Below, piece after piece: positions 1 through 5,234 of a stretch of 64,000 nucleotides of DNA. The stretch comes from a virus. Within the stretch, counting starts at the first letter, position 1. Each line of letters begins with the position of its first letter. Made by a program: the position numbers and the translations under genes. The stretch covers positions 1 to 64,000 of the IMG/VR virus record IMGVR_UViG_3300025161_000007, one strand, 5' to 3'. The notes beneath the pieces were generated by a model. That model did not search any database. It worked only from the letters and a program-made list of their open reading frames with translations, and was not told the DNA's origin.

Positions 1-34
1 TGGGGCCAAAAGGCCGGGGAAGGCAGCGGAATTA

Positions 35-71
35 CCCGCCCTGGGCCGTGGCGGGATACAAGTAACGGCCC
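35..71 (+). ncRNA. H-type pseudoknot, copy 1
   Basis: Stem 1 pairs CCCGCC (35-40) with GGCGGG (50-55). Stem 2 pairs GGGCCGT (43-49), which lies in the stem 1 loop, with ACGGCCC (65-71). The joining loops are 2 bases (41-42) and 9 bases (56-64, ending ACAAGTA). A run of six T follows at 73-78, so it may end a transcript from upstream of the window. A second copy at 599-631 keeps both stems and the 9-base loop. I know of no named family with this sequence. Confidence 0.6.
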
Positions 72-209
72 CTTTTTTGAAGCAGTAAATGCCCTCGCGG
101 GCATTGGCGACCGGCCTACTGCCCGCCCCCGTCGCCAGGGGGGCCGCCACTGCCGGCGCCGAAATTCACGGTCTGCCGGCCTCACCGCAAGACCGGCAAG
201 GAGGAAGAG

Positions 210-578
210 ATGTCAAAAGTGGACTTCGGATATCCATACGGGGTGATCAGGCTTCCGTGGTTCGAGCCGTGGAGGCACGGGTGGGTAGTCGAAATACCCG
301 CCTCGTGCTCCGCGGCGGATCACAGCGGGCATCCATACTGCGACCCGGGATGGGAAGACCGGGTCTCGGAGGCGGATGCCCTCGTCCTCGCCGGCCCCGT
401 CCTGACGGATTCAGGATGGCGGGCCGTTGTTTTGACACAAAAATATATGGGCCGGGTTACCAGAATCTGGCCCGAATGGTTACCAATGAGAGTATATGAG
501 GCCGAGCGCCCCCTCGGATGGGGCGCAGGCCTTCCGAGACTCGAAGAGGACGACGAGGGGGAGGCGGAAGAGGATTAA
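210..578 (+). CDS. Unknown 122-residue protein
   Basis: I do not recognise this protein. It is rich in Trp, Pro and Gly in its first half and ends in a very acidic tail of Glu and Asp. The start at 210 is set by an AAGGAGGA site at 198-205. The coding sequence contains hairpins at 276-307, 342-365 and 506-526. Its TAA stop sits in the loop of a bulged 9-bp stem (563-588). A pseudoknot and an intrinsic terminator follow directly, so it is probably its own transcription unit. The acidic tail would suit a small binding or mimic protein, but nothing in the sequence proves that. Confidence 0.75.
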   Translation: MSKVDFGYPYGVIRLPWFEPWRHGWVVEIPASCSAADHSGHPYCDPGWEDRVSEADALVLAGPVLTDSGWRAVVLTQKYMGRVTRIWPEWLPMRVYEAERPLGWGAGLPRLEEDDEGEAEED

Positions 579-598
579 GCTCTCCGCCGCCCCTCGTC

Positions 599-631
599 CC
601 CGCCCAGCCGCGGCGGGTAACAAGTAGCGGC
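599..631 (+). ncRNA. H-type pseudoknot, copy 2, in a 3' untranslated region
   Basis: Stem 1 pairs CCCGCC (599-604) with GGCGGG (612-617). Stem 2 pairs GCCGC (607-611) with GCGGC (627-631). The loops are CA (605-606) and a 9-base TAACAAGTA (618-626). Compared with copy 1, one stem 2 pair changes from T-A to C-G, which keeps the pairing. It lies 20 bases after the stop of the 210-578 gene and just before a terminator hairpin, so it is a 3' untranslated element. Confidence 0.6.
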
Positions 632-635
632 CTTT

Positions 636-673
636 CCTCCCGCAGGTGAGTGCCTGCGGGAGGGAATTTTTTT
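636..673 (+). terminator. Intrinsic terminator after the first gene
   Basis: An 11-bp perfect stem, CCTCCCGCAGG (636-646) with CCTGCGGGAGG (653-663) around a 6-base loop, is followed by GAA and seven T. It would end transcription of the 210-578 gene. Confidence 0.85.
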
Positions 674-776
674 CCAAGTTGGGGAGCGCTTAGGAGAACA
701 TAGAGAAGTCGCTCCCCAGCGCGCGAGCGCCTATAGGCTTTTCTGCGTAAGCTGAGTGTCCTATACTCAGTTGCGC

Positions 777-823
777 TGGAAATGCCTTCGGCGAAATTTG
801 CATTGCTCAGCCATAGTGCTGAG
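777..823 (+). promoter_or_regulatory. Structured leader A before the 299-residue gene
   Basis: The leader has two stems. The first pairs AAATGCC (780-786) across a TTC loop with GGC and ATTT (790-799, three-base bulge). The second pairs CTCAG (806-810) with CTGAG (819-823). It ends 11 bases before the AAGGAGG site. The core ATGCCTTCGGCGA recurs in leaders B (1803) and C (2176), always between a previous hairpin and the ribosome binding site. A role in translation control is inferred from position only. Confidence 0.55.
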
Positions 824-847
824 TAATCTTGCGAAGGAGGAACAGAA

Positions 848-1747
848 ATGAATCACCAGATCAATTCCCAGATTCTCAAGCATGTTGCCTGGCAGTATAT
901 GGATGGGGTAGACCTTGAGTCTGCCCCCGCGGACATTGAGGCCGAGGTGCTCGCCGTCAGAGAGTTCTTTGACGGTGTGCATCAGGAGGATTGGCTGAAG
1001 GGAGACATAGAGGACGCTATTAGGGAGTGGCTGAGGGAACTCCCTAAGCCCGAAGACGGGCTTAGGGAGTTCACAGCGGTCCTTGCGAAGAAACTTCGCA
1101 AGGCAACCAGCGAGGGGGTATACCCCCTCGCCGAGGAAGCGGCGGCCCTTAAGACCGCCACGGCGGCCCTGATCGACAGCGGAAGCCTCTTCATCCCGCT
1201 CGACGGGACAGGGCAGTGGTTCTTTAGCAAGCTCGCGGAGGTAATGCGTCAATACCTCCGCGAACGGGAGGTAGACGCAGAGGTGATCGAGTCATGGGTG
1301 GCCCATTGGGCCGCCCGCGGCGGTCAGTTTCTCGATTACGCCTTTAGGGGCGTAATCGAGAGCCTTACGGATGCCTGCGTCCGCCACATGGCGGAACGCG
1401 GGTATTCAGAGTTCATCGATGAGGCCGCACGACGCGGCCTGGAAAATCTCTGGTTCCCTCACGAGGAAGCACGCAGGGGATACCGGAGGAAGGTAACCCG
1501 TTGGTATCATGTCCGCCAGGTCCCCCAGTTGGGGGACCTGGGCTGGAGTGATTGGCAGGCCGCGGCCAGAATCTTGGCCGTGGCATATCATGAAAACCCA
1601 ACCCGACTTGAGACAAATCAGGGTTGGGAAGAGGCCGCGCGGGAGTGGATTCACCCGCCGGCCTACATCGACAGGTGGGGCCGGCGGGTGGAACCCGACC
1701 CCGTGGAAATCTTCTGGCAGGCGGTGGAAGACTACAGGAAGGACTGA
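848..1747 (+). CDS. Unknown 299-residue protein in hairpin-coded DNA
   Basis: I do not recognise this protein. It is mainly charged helix, with many Trp-rich segments and no membrane span. The start at 848 follows GAAGGAGGAAC. About a dozen hairpins fall inside the reading frame. Examples are a 16-bp perfect stem with a 4-base loop (1037-1072), a 13-bp stem (1330-1361), an 11-bp stem (1516-1541) and a 12-bp stem (1652-1690). The paired arms force locally repeated codon words, so codon choice here serves RNA structure as well as protein. The TGA stop lies in the left arm of a 9-bp stem (1741-1766). It is preceded by leader A and followed by leader B. Confidence 0.75.
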   Translation: MNHQINSQILKHVAWQYMDGVDLESAPADIEAEVLAVREFFDGVHQEDWLKGDIEDAIREWLRELPKPEDGLREFTAVLAKKLRKATSEGVYPLAEEAAALKTATAALIDSGSLFIPLDGTGQWFFSKLAEVMRQYLREREVDAEVIESWVAHWAARGGQFLDYAFRGVIESLTDACVRHMAERGYSEFIDEAARRGLENLWFPHEEARRGYRRKVTRWYHVRQVPQLGDLGWSDWQAAARILAVAYHENPTRLETNQGWEEAAREWIHPPAYIDRWGRRVEPDPVEIFWQAVEDYRKD

Positions 1748-1770
1748 CTGACTGAATAGTCAGTCCTCCC

Positions 1771-1850
1771 TTTCCAGAGCAGCACGTCTCTTAGTGCTGC
1801 TCTGGAAATGCCTTCGGCGATTTTTGAATTGAGCACTCGTTGTAGTGCTC
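1771..1850 (+). promoter_or_regulatory. Structured leader B with two competing stems
   Basis: A perfect 15-bp stem (1771-1785 with 1794-1808) ends in GGAAA. Those same bases form the left arm of the leader stem AAATGCC (1806-1812), which pairs across TTC with GGC-g-ATTT (1816-1823). The two stems share 1806-1808, so they cannot both form fully. GAGCACT (1831-1837) pairs with AGTGCTC (1844-1850). The ribosome binding site of the 1876 gene follows. Confidence 0.55.
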
Positions 1851-1875
1851 TATCTTAAATCGACGGAGGCGTAAG

Positions 1876-2073
1876 ATGCCAGGGAAAAACGAGGTGTACG
1901 ACGAGTGGTCAGGCCAGTGGCTCCCGAAAGGGAGCACATGCACCGTCTGGAAAGACGGTGCGCGGGTAGAGGTATACGTCTCGCGGGATGGTAAAATCAT
2001 CCCGCAGGGACAAATTCGGGGCGGGGACTACGATCCTCGCCCCACAAAACAAGACAAGGGGAAGCGTAAGTAG
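1876..2073 (+). CDS. Small basic unknown protein, 65 residues
   Basis: I do not recognise this protein. It is Lys- and Arg-rich at the C-terminus and predicted to be beta-rich. The start at 1876 follows ACGGAGGCGTAAG. Five stems lie in its 198 bases. Two are capped by GNRA-type tetraloops: GAAA at 1926-1929 and GGAA at 1949-1952. Two more are at 1983-2005 and 2018-2043. The TAG stop lies at the loop edge of a perfect 13-bp stem (2053-2085). A terminator follows at once. Confidence 0.7.
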   Translation: MPGKNEVYDEWSGQWLPKGSTCTVWKDGARVEVYVSRDGKIIPQGQIRGGDYDPRPTKQDKGKRK

Positions 2074-2091
2074 CTTCCCCTTGTCAATCGT

Positions 2092-2128
2092 GGGGGAAGG
2101 GCAATTTGCTCTTCCCCCTACTTTTTTT
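2092..2128 (+). terminator. Intrinsic terminator after the 65-residue gene
   Basis: A 12-bp stem (2092-2103 with 2107-2118) has one G-U pair and a 3-base loop. A run of seven T at 2122-2128 follows. A further 10-bp perfect stem at 2131-2166 comes directly after. Confidence 0.85.
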
Positions 2129-2175
2129 GTTTTCCTCCGTTTTGCTCTGCGCAAAGACGGAGGAAAGAAGCGTTT

Positions 2176-2220
2176 GGAATTACCTTCGGTGAATTTTATT
2201 GAGCATCAGCCTTGATGCTC
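2176..2220 (+). promoter_or_regulatory. Structured leader C before the 188-residue gene
   Basis: AATTACC (2178-2184) pairs across TTC with GGT-g-AATT (2188-2195). Compared with leader B, two base pairs change together (G-C to A-T next to the loop, and A-T to T-A lower down). GAGCATCA (2201-2208) pairs with TGATGCTC (2213-2220). The AAGGAGG site of the next gene begins 12 bases later. Confidence 0.6.
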
Positions 2221-2244
2221 TATATCCCAAGAAGGAGGAACAAC

Positions 2245-2811
2245 ATGTTTAAGGTCACGCTGTCTAACAAATCGGGTGAGCAGGCGGTTGTCTCCGCCCG
2301 CACAGCGAAGAAATTCGCCGAGAGCGTGGCAGAGGCCGCCTCGCACGGGTTTACAGCGGTCGAAGGGATGCCCAAGTTGGGCGTCCCTGGGCCGGACGAA
2401 TACGAAAAGGCCGACGCTCTAATTAAGGAGCGTGGCCAATGGTTTCGCTCATGGTGCGGGTATGCCATCCGCACCGGACGGTTATCAGCGGCCACGGTCA
2501 ACGTGGCTCTTGGAACCGCCCGGCCTTCTGAAGTGGAGAAGGCCGGCGGCCAAGAAGCGGCAGTGGCTGCTGTTCGGCAGGCTCTCGCAGAAGAGCTTGC
2601 CGACCGCAACGTTCGCTTTACCATTGCCGAGGCCGTGAAGAGGGCCTCGGTAAGCCGCGTCATCTCCAACCTGGCGGGGGCACTGGACGACCCCGCTAAA
2701 TTGGCCCGCACTGTCATCTATGCTCAGGCAGTGCAGGCAAACTCCGGGAATGACCGCTGGCAGGTGAAGCCAGCGGTCCTCGAAGGGATGCTCGCTGCCC
2801 TGACAAAGTAG
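2245..2811 (+). CDS. Unknown Ala-rich helical protein, 188 residues
   Basis: I do not recognise this protein. It is rich in Ala, Glu, Lys and Val and looks fully helical. The start is 2245, placed by AAGGAGG at 2232-2238; an in-frame ATG at 2212 lies inside the leader hairpin and has no such site. Strong stems in the frame include 2409-2437, 2516-2549 (13 bp with one bulge), 2624-2653 and 2752-2778 (10 bp perfect). The TAG stop ends the loop of an 11-bp stem (2785-2823). Helical Ala-rich phage proteins are often DNA-binding or virion packing proteins, but no motif supports either. Confidence 0.75.
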   Translation: MFKVTLSNKSGEQAVVSARTAKKFAESVAEAASHGFTAVEGMPKLGVPGPDEYEKADALIKERGQWFRSWCGYAIRTGRLSAATVNVALGTARPSEVEKAGGQEAAVAAVRQALAEELADRNVRFTIAEAVKRASVSRVISNLAGALDDPAKLARTVIYAQAVQANSGNDRWQVKPAVLEGMLAALTK

Positions 2812-2894
2812 GCGAGCATTCCCGCGCCGCAATGATTTCGCGAAGCATTCACGCACTGCAATCATCAACGCAGTGCGTGAATGCCCACCCCAGT

Positions 2895-2928
2895 GCCCCC
2901 TGGCGGAAATGCCAGGGGGCGTATTTTT
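2895..2928 (+). terminator. Intrinsic terminator after the 188-residue gene
   Basis: GCCCCCTGGC (2895-2904) pairs with GCCAGGGGGC (2911-2920) around GGAAAT, followed by GTATTTTT. A separate perfect 15-bp stem (2845-2884) stands between the gene and this terminator. Confidence 0.85.
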
Positions 2929-2947
2929 CGTTTTCAGGAGGAGGCGA

Positions 2948-3073
2948 ATGCTTTGGATCACAATCCCAGCATTCATCACCCTGACGGTGATCGCCTTCCT
3001 GGCAGCAGAAACGCTGTCAGAGAAGGCGATCATCATCCTCGCAGCGTTGTGCATCATCGCGCTGACCAGATGA
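2948..3073 (+). CDS. Small membrane protein, 41 residues
   Basis: The reading frame from ATG 2948 follows AGGAGGAGGCGA. It encodes two hydrophobic stretches (about residues 4-19 and 26-39) separated by a short charged turn, so it is a likely two-span membrane peptide. Upstream in-frame codons lie inside the preceding terminator and lack a ribosome site. A 19-bp stem with one bulge and one G-U pair covers the middle of the frame (2988-3032). The TGA stop lies in the right arm of a perfect 10-bp stem (3049-3078). The function is unknown. Confidence 0.6.
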   Translation: MLWITIPAFITLTVIAFLAAETLSEKAIIILAALCIIALTR

Positions 3074-3500
3074 TGCACGCGCACCCCCCAATGCCAAAAG
3101 CATTCCCGCGACACCACAACAGAAGCGCGGGAATGCAGGAGCGGGGAGCCTACCCGGAGTAACAGGGCAGGCCACCCCGCCCTCTACCCTATAGGGCCAA
3201 ATCCAAGCCCTACCCCACCCATACACATGTCCCAAAAGGGACGTCCCTGACACATGGGTAGGGCAAGGCGTCCAAGAAAATATCCCACTTTGGCCCCGCT
3301 TTAGGGCCAAAAACGCACGAAATTAGGGTGAAATGCCCCCGAAAACACGCAAAAAGTGGCCAAATCAGGGCTATCTCCCCCGCTCTCCCTCCTCATGCCA
3401 GGAAAGCGCCAGTCTCCAGGAGTCAGCGAAATTCCTGTGTGTGGAGAGTGTGGGAGTAGGGTCATGAGCCATGCGAGGCAATCGCAAAGGAGGCATCCTC
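3074..3500. other. Gene-free interval at the edge of the hairpin segment
   Basis: I see no gene here. Stems continue to 3311: an 11-bp stem at 3100-3136, a 9-bp pairing of GCCCTACCC (3208-3216) with GGGTAGGGC (3256-3264), and an 8-bp stem at 3289-3311. Hairpins then become sparse, and the next gene at 3501 has ordinary phage-like coding DNA. I could not pick out a convincing promoter for the 3501 gene. Confidence 0.5.
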
Positions 3501-4280
3501 ATGAAGGTCTTACCGTACAATGGCGTTATTGGTGGTGAGCGTCGCCCGTTGTACTTCCTGGCGGCCTATGGGCTGCCGGTGGTAGATGCTCGCATCATCT
3601 CGTTTGGGGCGTGCAATTTTGCGTGTCCCTATTGTAAGCGGGATGGGGCCTTTCGTGGGGAGAATGGCTCCATCGTGTCCTCGGTGGAAGCGTCGATGGA
3701 GGATATCCTGGTCGTATGTGATGACGCGATTGCGCGTGGCCAGGTAGTGCGGTTATCTGGGGGTGATCCCGTGATGTTTCAGAGGGAGAGCCTCCAGATC
3801 GCTGAGTATTGTGCGTCGAAGGGGGTGAAGATCAGCATGGCTCATAACGGGTCATCGCCTGAGTTTGCCAGGCGGATGGCTCGTTATTTGAGCAGTGCGG
3901 CGATTGACCTCAAGGGCCTTCCTCATGATCTGGGGAAGGTGGCAGGCATTGGCCACCATCTCGGAGAGAAGATGTTCTGGAGGTCTCTGGAGGTCCAGCG
4001 TGTTTTGTCTGAGGCGGGTGTCCTGGTGGATGTGAGGACGCCGATCTTCGGAACAACTACCCTGGACGACATGCTTCAGATGGCAGAGTATGTCGTCCAG
4101 AATGATGTCTTCTGGACCTGGCGGATGTACAAGCCGGTCACGGGATGCGACTGGATTCCGCCCCGGAAGGACAATGTCATCTGGATGATCGGGGAGGTCA
4201 AGAAGGCCTTCCCTGGTCTCAAGATCGGCCTGAGGGCTAAGTGGGAGCCATCAGGCTTCATCATCTTCCAGGAGGTGTAA
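3501..4280 (+). CDS. Radical SAM enzyme, PflA/NrdG-like
   Basis: The protein (259 residues) has the radical SAM cluster motif CNFACPYC (Cys 38, 42 and 45), which binds a 4Fe-4S cluster and S-adenosylmethionine. A GGDP motif at 87-90 and an AIDLK segment near 140 resemble glycyl-radical activating enzymes. Family knowledge says such proteins generate a 5'-deoxyadenosyl radical. The start at 3501 follows AAAGGAGG with 7 bases between; an upstream in-frame ATG at 3471 has none. No glycyl radical partner is nearby, since the ribonucleotide reductase here is class II. The substrate is therefore open; a QueE-like or peptide-modifying role is also possible. Confidence 0.85.
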   Translation: MKVLPYNGVIGGERRPLYFLAAYGLPVVDARIISFGACNFACPYCKRDGAFRGENGSIVSSVEASMEDILVVCDDAIARGQVVRLSGGDPVMFQRESLQIAEYCASKGVKISMAHNGSSPEFARRMARYLSSAAIDLKGLPHDLGKVAGIGHHLGEKMFWRSLEVQRVLSEAGVLVDVRTPIFGTTTLDDMLQMAEYVVQNDVFWTWRMYKPVTGCDWIPPRKDNVIWMIGEVKKAFPGLKIGLRAKWEPSGFIIFQEV

Positions 4281-4281
4281 G

Positions 4282-4440
4282 ATGGGTCTCGAAGGATTGT
4301 TCTTCCTCTTCGTGATCCTTTACGGGATTTACGAAGCGTCGAAGAATCACGGAGCCGAGATGTGGGCCATCATCATCGCGGTCACCCTATTGATCGCGGT
4401 GGGATGTGGCATCATCTCGCTCCCAATTCCTATCCAGTAG
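4282..4440 (+). CDS. Two-span membrane protein, 52 residues
   Basis: ATG 4282 follows GGAGGTG at 4271-4277, two bases after the stop of the radical SAM gene, so the two are co-transcribed. Residues about 5-17 and 27-47 are hydrophobic, separated by a charged loop. It has the same length and layout as the minus-strand protein at 4539-4697, but no clear sequence match. A 7-bp stem (GTGGCAA with TTGCCAC) overlaps and follows the stop. Confidence 0.6.
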   Translation: MGLEGLFFLFVILYGIYEASKNHGAEMWAIIIAVTLLIAVGCGIISLPIPIQ

Positions 4441-4538
4441 TGGCAATTCCATTTGCCACATGGAAAGTCTGGTGTTAAACTGGCCCCATTCCTTAGTGTG
4501 TTAGAGTGGAAGTCTAATAGCAAGCTGAGGAATGGTCT

Positions 4539-4697
4539 TTACATCTCCCTGATCCAGGCAACCATCGTTGCCATGATCATGAAGGCAGCGATGAGCGAGA
4601 GGACTGGGGAGAAGGGCCATGTCATAACCAGGACGATCAGCGCAAAGATGCCTGAGGTAATCAGGCAGAAGAGCGCGATCGATTCTCGCATGTCCAT
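4539..4697 (-). CDS. Minus-strand two-span membrane protein, 52 residues
   Basis: The frame begins at ATG 4697 after GGAGGTGACT and encodes two hydrophobic spans (about residues 6-24 and 30-46). It is the only minus-strand gene between 3.5 and 12.7 kb. It lies opposite the 5' region of the SSB gene and has its own promoter at 4714-4741. An isolated, separately promoted membrane peptide in a temperate phage could be a lysogenic or exclusion gene, but this is a guess from position. Confidence 0.55.
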   Translation of the reverse strand: MDMRESIALFCLITSGIFALIVLVMTWPFSPVLSLIAAFMIMATMVAWIREM

Positions 4698-4702
4698 AGT
4701 CA

Positions 4703-4741
4703 CCTCCAGGTCAACTATACCACAACCTGGAGGGAGCACAA
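4703..4741 (-). promoter_or_regulatory. Promoter with overlapping inverted repeat
   Basis: On the minus strand TTGTGC (4741-4736), 16 bases and TATAGT (4719-4714) with a preceding TGTGG form a plausible sigma70-type promoter for the 4697 gene. An inverted repeat, CCTCCAGGT (4703-4711) with ACCTGGAGG (4725-4733), brackets the -10 box. It could be an operator. The right arm also abuts the SSB ribosome site. Confidence 0.5.
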
Positions 4742-4752
4742 AAGGAGGACGT

Positions 4753-5142
4753 ATGTTCAACAAAGTAGTCTTGGTCGGGCGTCTTGGCGCTGATCCCGAC
4801 CGGCGGTTCACCCCGTCCGGTCAAGCGGTCACCAACTTTCGTATGGCCGTCTCCCGCCAGTATACCCGCAATGGGGAGCGGGTGGAGGAGACAGTATGGG
4901 TTCGCGTCACCGCCTGGGGGAAGCTCGCCGAAGTGGTGGGCGAGTATCTCCAGAAGGGGCGCATGGTGTTAGTGGAAGGCCGGTTAGAGCCGGCTTCGGC
5001 CTGGATCGACAAGGCCTCCGGTGAGGCGCGAGCATCCGTGGAGGTCACCGCCGAAACCGTGAAGTTCCTTAGTGGTCGCAGCAACGGCCAGACCGAGGAG
5101 GGGCCTCAAGCCTCCGAGGTTGTGGAGGATATGCCGTTCTGA
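4753..5142 (+). CDS. ssb: Single-stranded DNA-binding protein
   Basis: The protein (129 residues) starts FNKVVLVGRLGADP and has an OB-fold core. It ends in an acidic tail closing with DMPF, the tail that recruits replication and repair partners in bacterial SSBs. It coats single-stranded DNA during replication and recombination. The start at 4753 follows AAAGGAGG; upstream in-frame codons lie in the antisense region of another gene. It is followed by a perfect 11-bp hairpin and then the RNA polymerase gene. The sequence is slightly shorter than cellular SSBs, in the linker only. Confidence 0.95.
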   Translation: MFNKVVLVGRLGADPDRRFTPSGQAVTNFRMAVSRQYTRNGERVEETVWVRVTAWGKLAEVVGEYLQKGRMVLVEGRLEPASAWIDKASGEARASVEVTAETVKFLSGRSNGQTEEGPQASEVVEDMPF

Positions 5143-5177
5143 GGAAGAGGTAGGGAGTAGCCAGCGGCAGCCCTGAA

Positions 5178-5210
5178 GGACAGGGGAGAGGTATAGGGCC
5201 TCCCCTGTCC
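5178..5210 (+). promoter_or_regulatory. Perfect hairpin without U tract between ssb and the RNA polymerase gene
   Basis: GGACAGGGGAG (5178-5188) pairs with CTCCCCTGTCC (5200-5210) over 11 bp with an 11-base loop. No T run follows, so it is more likely an RNA processing or stability element than an intrinsic terminator. Confidence 0.55.
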
Positions 5211-5234
5211 TCTGTCTCACCTATGGGAGTGAAC

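Larger units (their letters stand above)
1..3311 (+). other. Hairpin-dense segment spanning five genes
   Basis: Inverted repeats with short loops follow one another through genes and gaps alike. Stems checked base by base lie at 88-105, 276-307, 342-365, 506-526, 563-588, 680-718, 752-770, 1037-1072, 1081-1103, 1111-1130, 1234-1262, 1245-1279, 1296-1316, 1330-1361, 1377-1399, 1422-1440, 1516-1541, 1560-1583, 1597-1628, 1652-1690, 1741-1766, 1771-1808, 1917-1937, 1940-1961, 1983-2005, 2018-2043, 2053-2085, 2092-2118, 2131-2166, 2365-2387, 2409-2437, 2453-2475, 2491-2507, 2516-2549, 2624-2653, 2674-2696, 2708-2734, 2752-2778, 2785-2823, 2845-2884, 2988-3032, 3049-3078, 3100-3136 and 3289-3311. 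Arms are 5 to 19 bp; the best are perfect over 13-16 bp with 4-10 base loops. Imperfect pairs are G-U in the + strand sense. Genes elsewhere in the window do not show this density by eye. The function is unknown. Confidence 0.85.

Noticed and set aside
784-792. cUUCGg tetraloops in the three leaders
   Set aside because: CCTTCGG looks like one, but the changes between copies fit a TTC loop closed by C-G with the next pairs G-C or A-T, so I did not call it a UUCG tetraloop.
2212-2244. Earlier start for the 188-residue gene
   Set aside because: ATG 2212 lies in the leader hairpin with no ribosome site, while ATG 2245 has AAGGAGG at the right distance.
88-3311. Hairpins as N4-type hairpin promoters
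   Set aside because: Loop and stem sizes vary widely, most stems are inside genes, and odd pairs favour sense RNA. This does not fit a fixed promoter hairpin.
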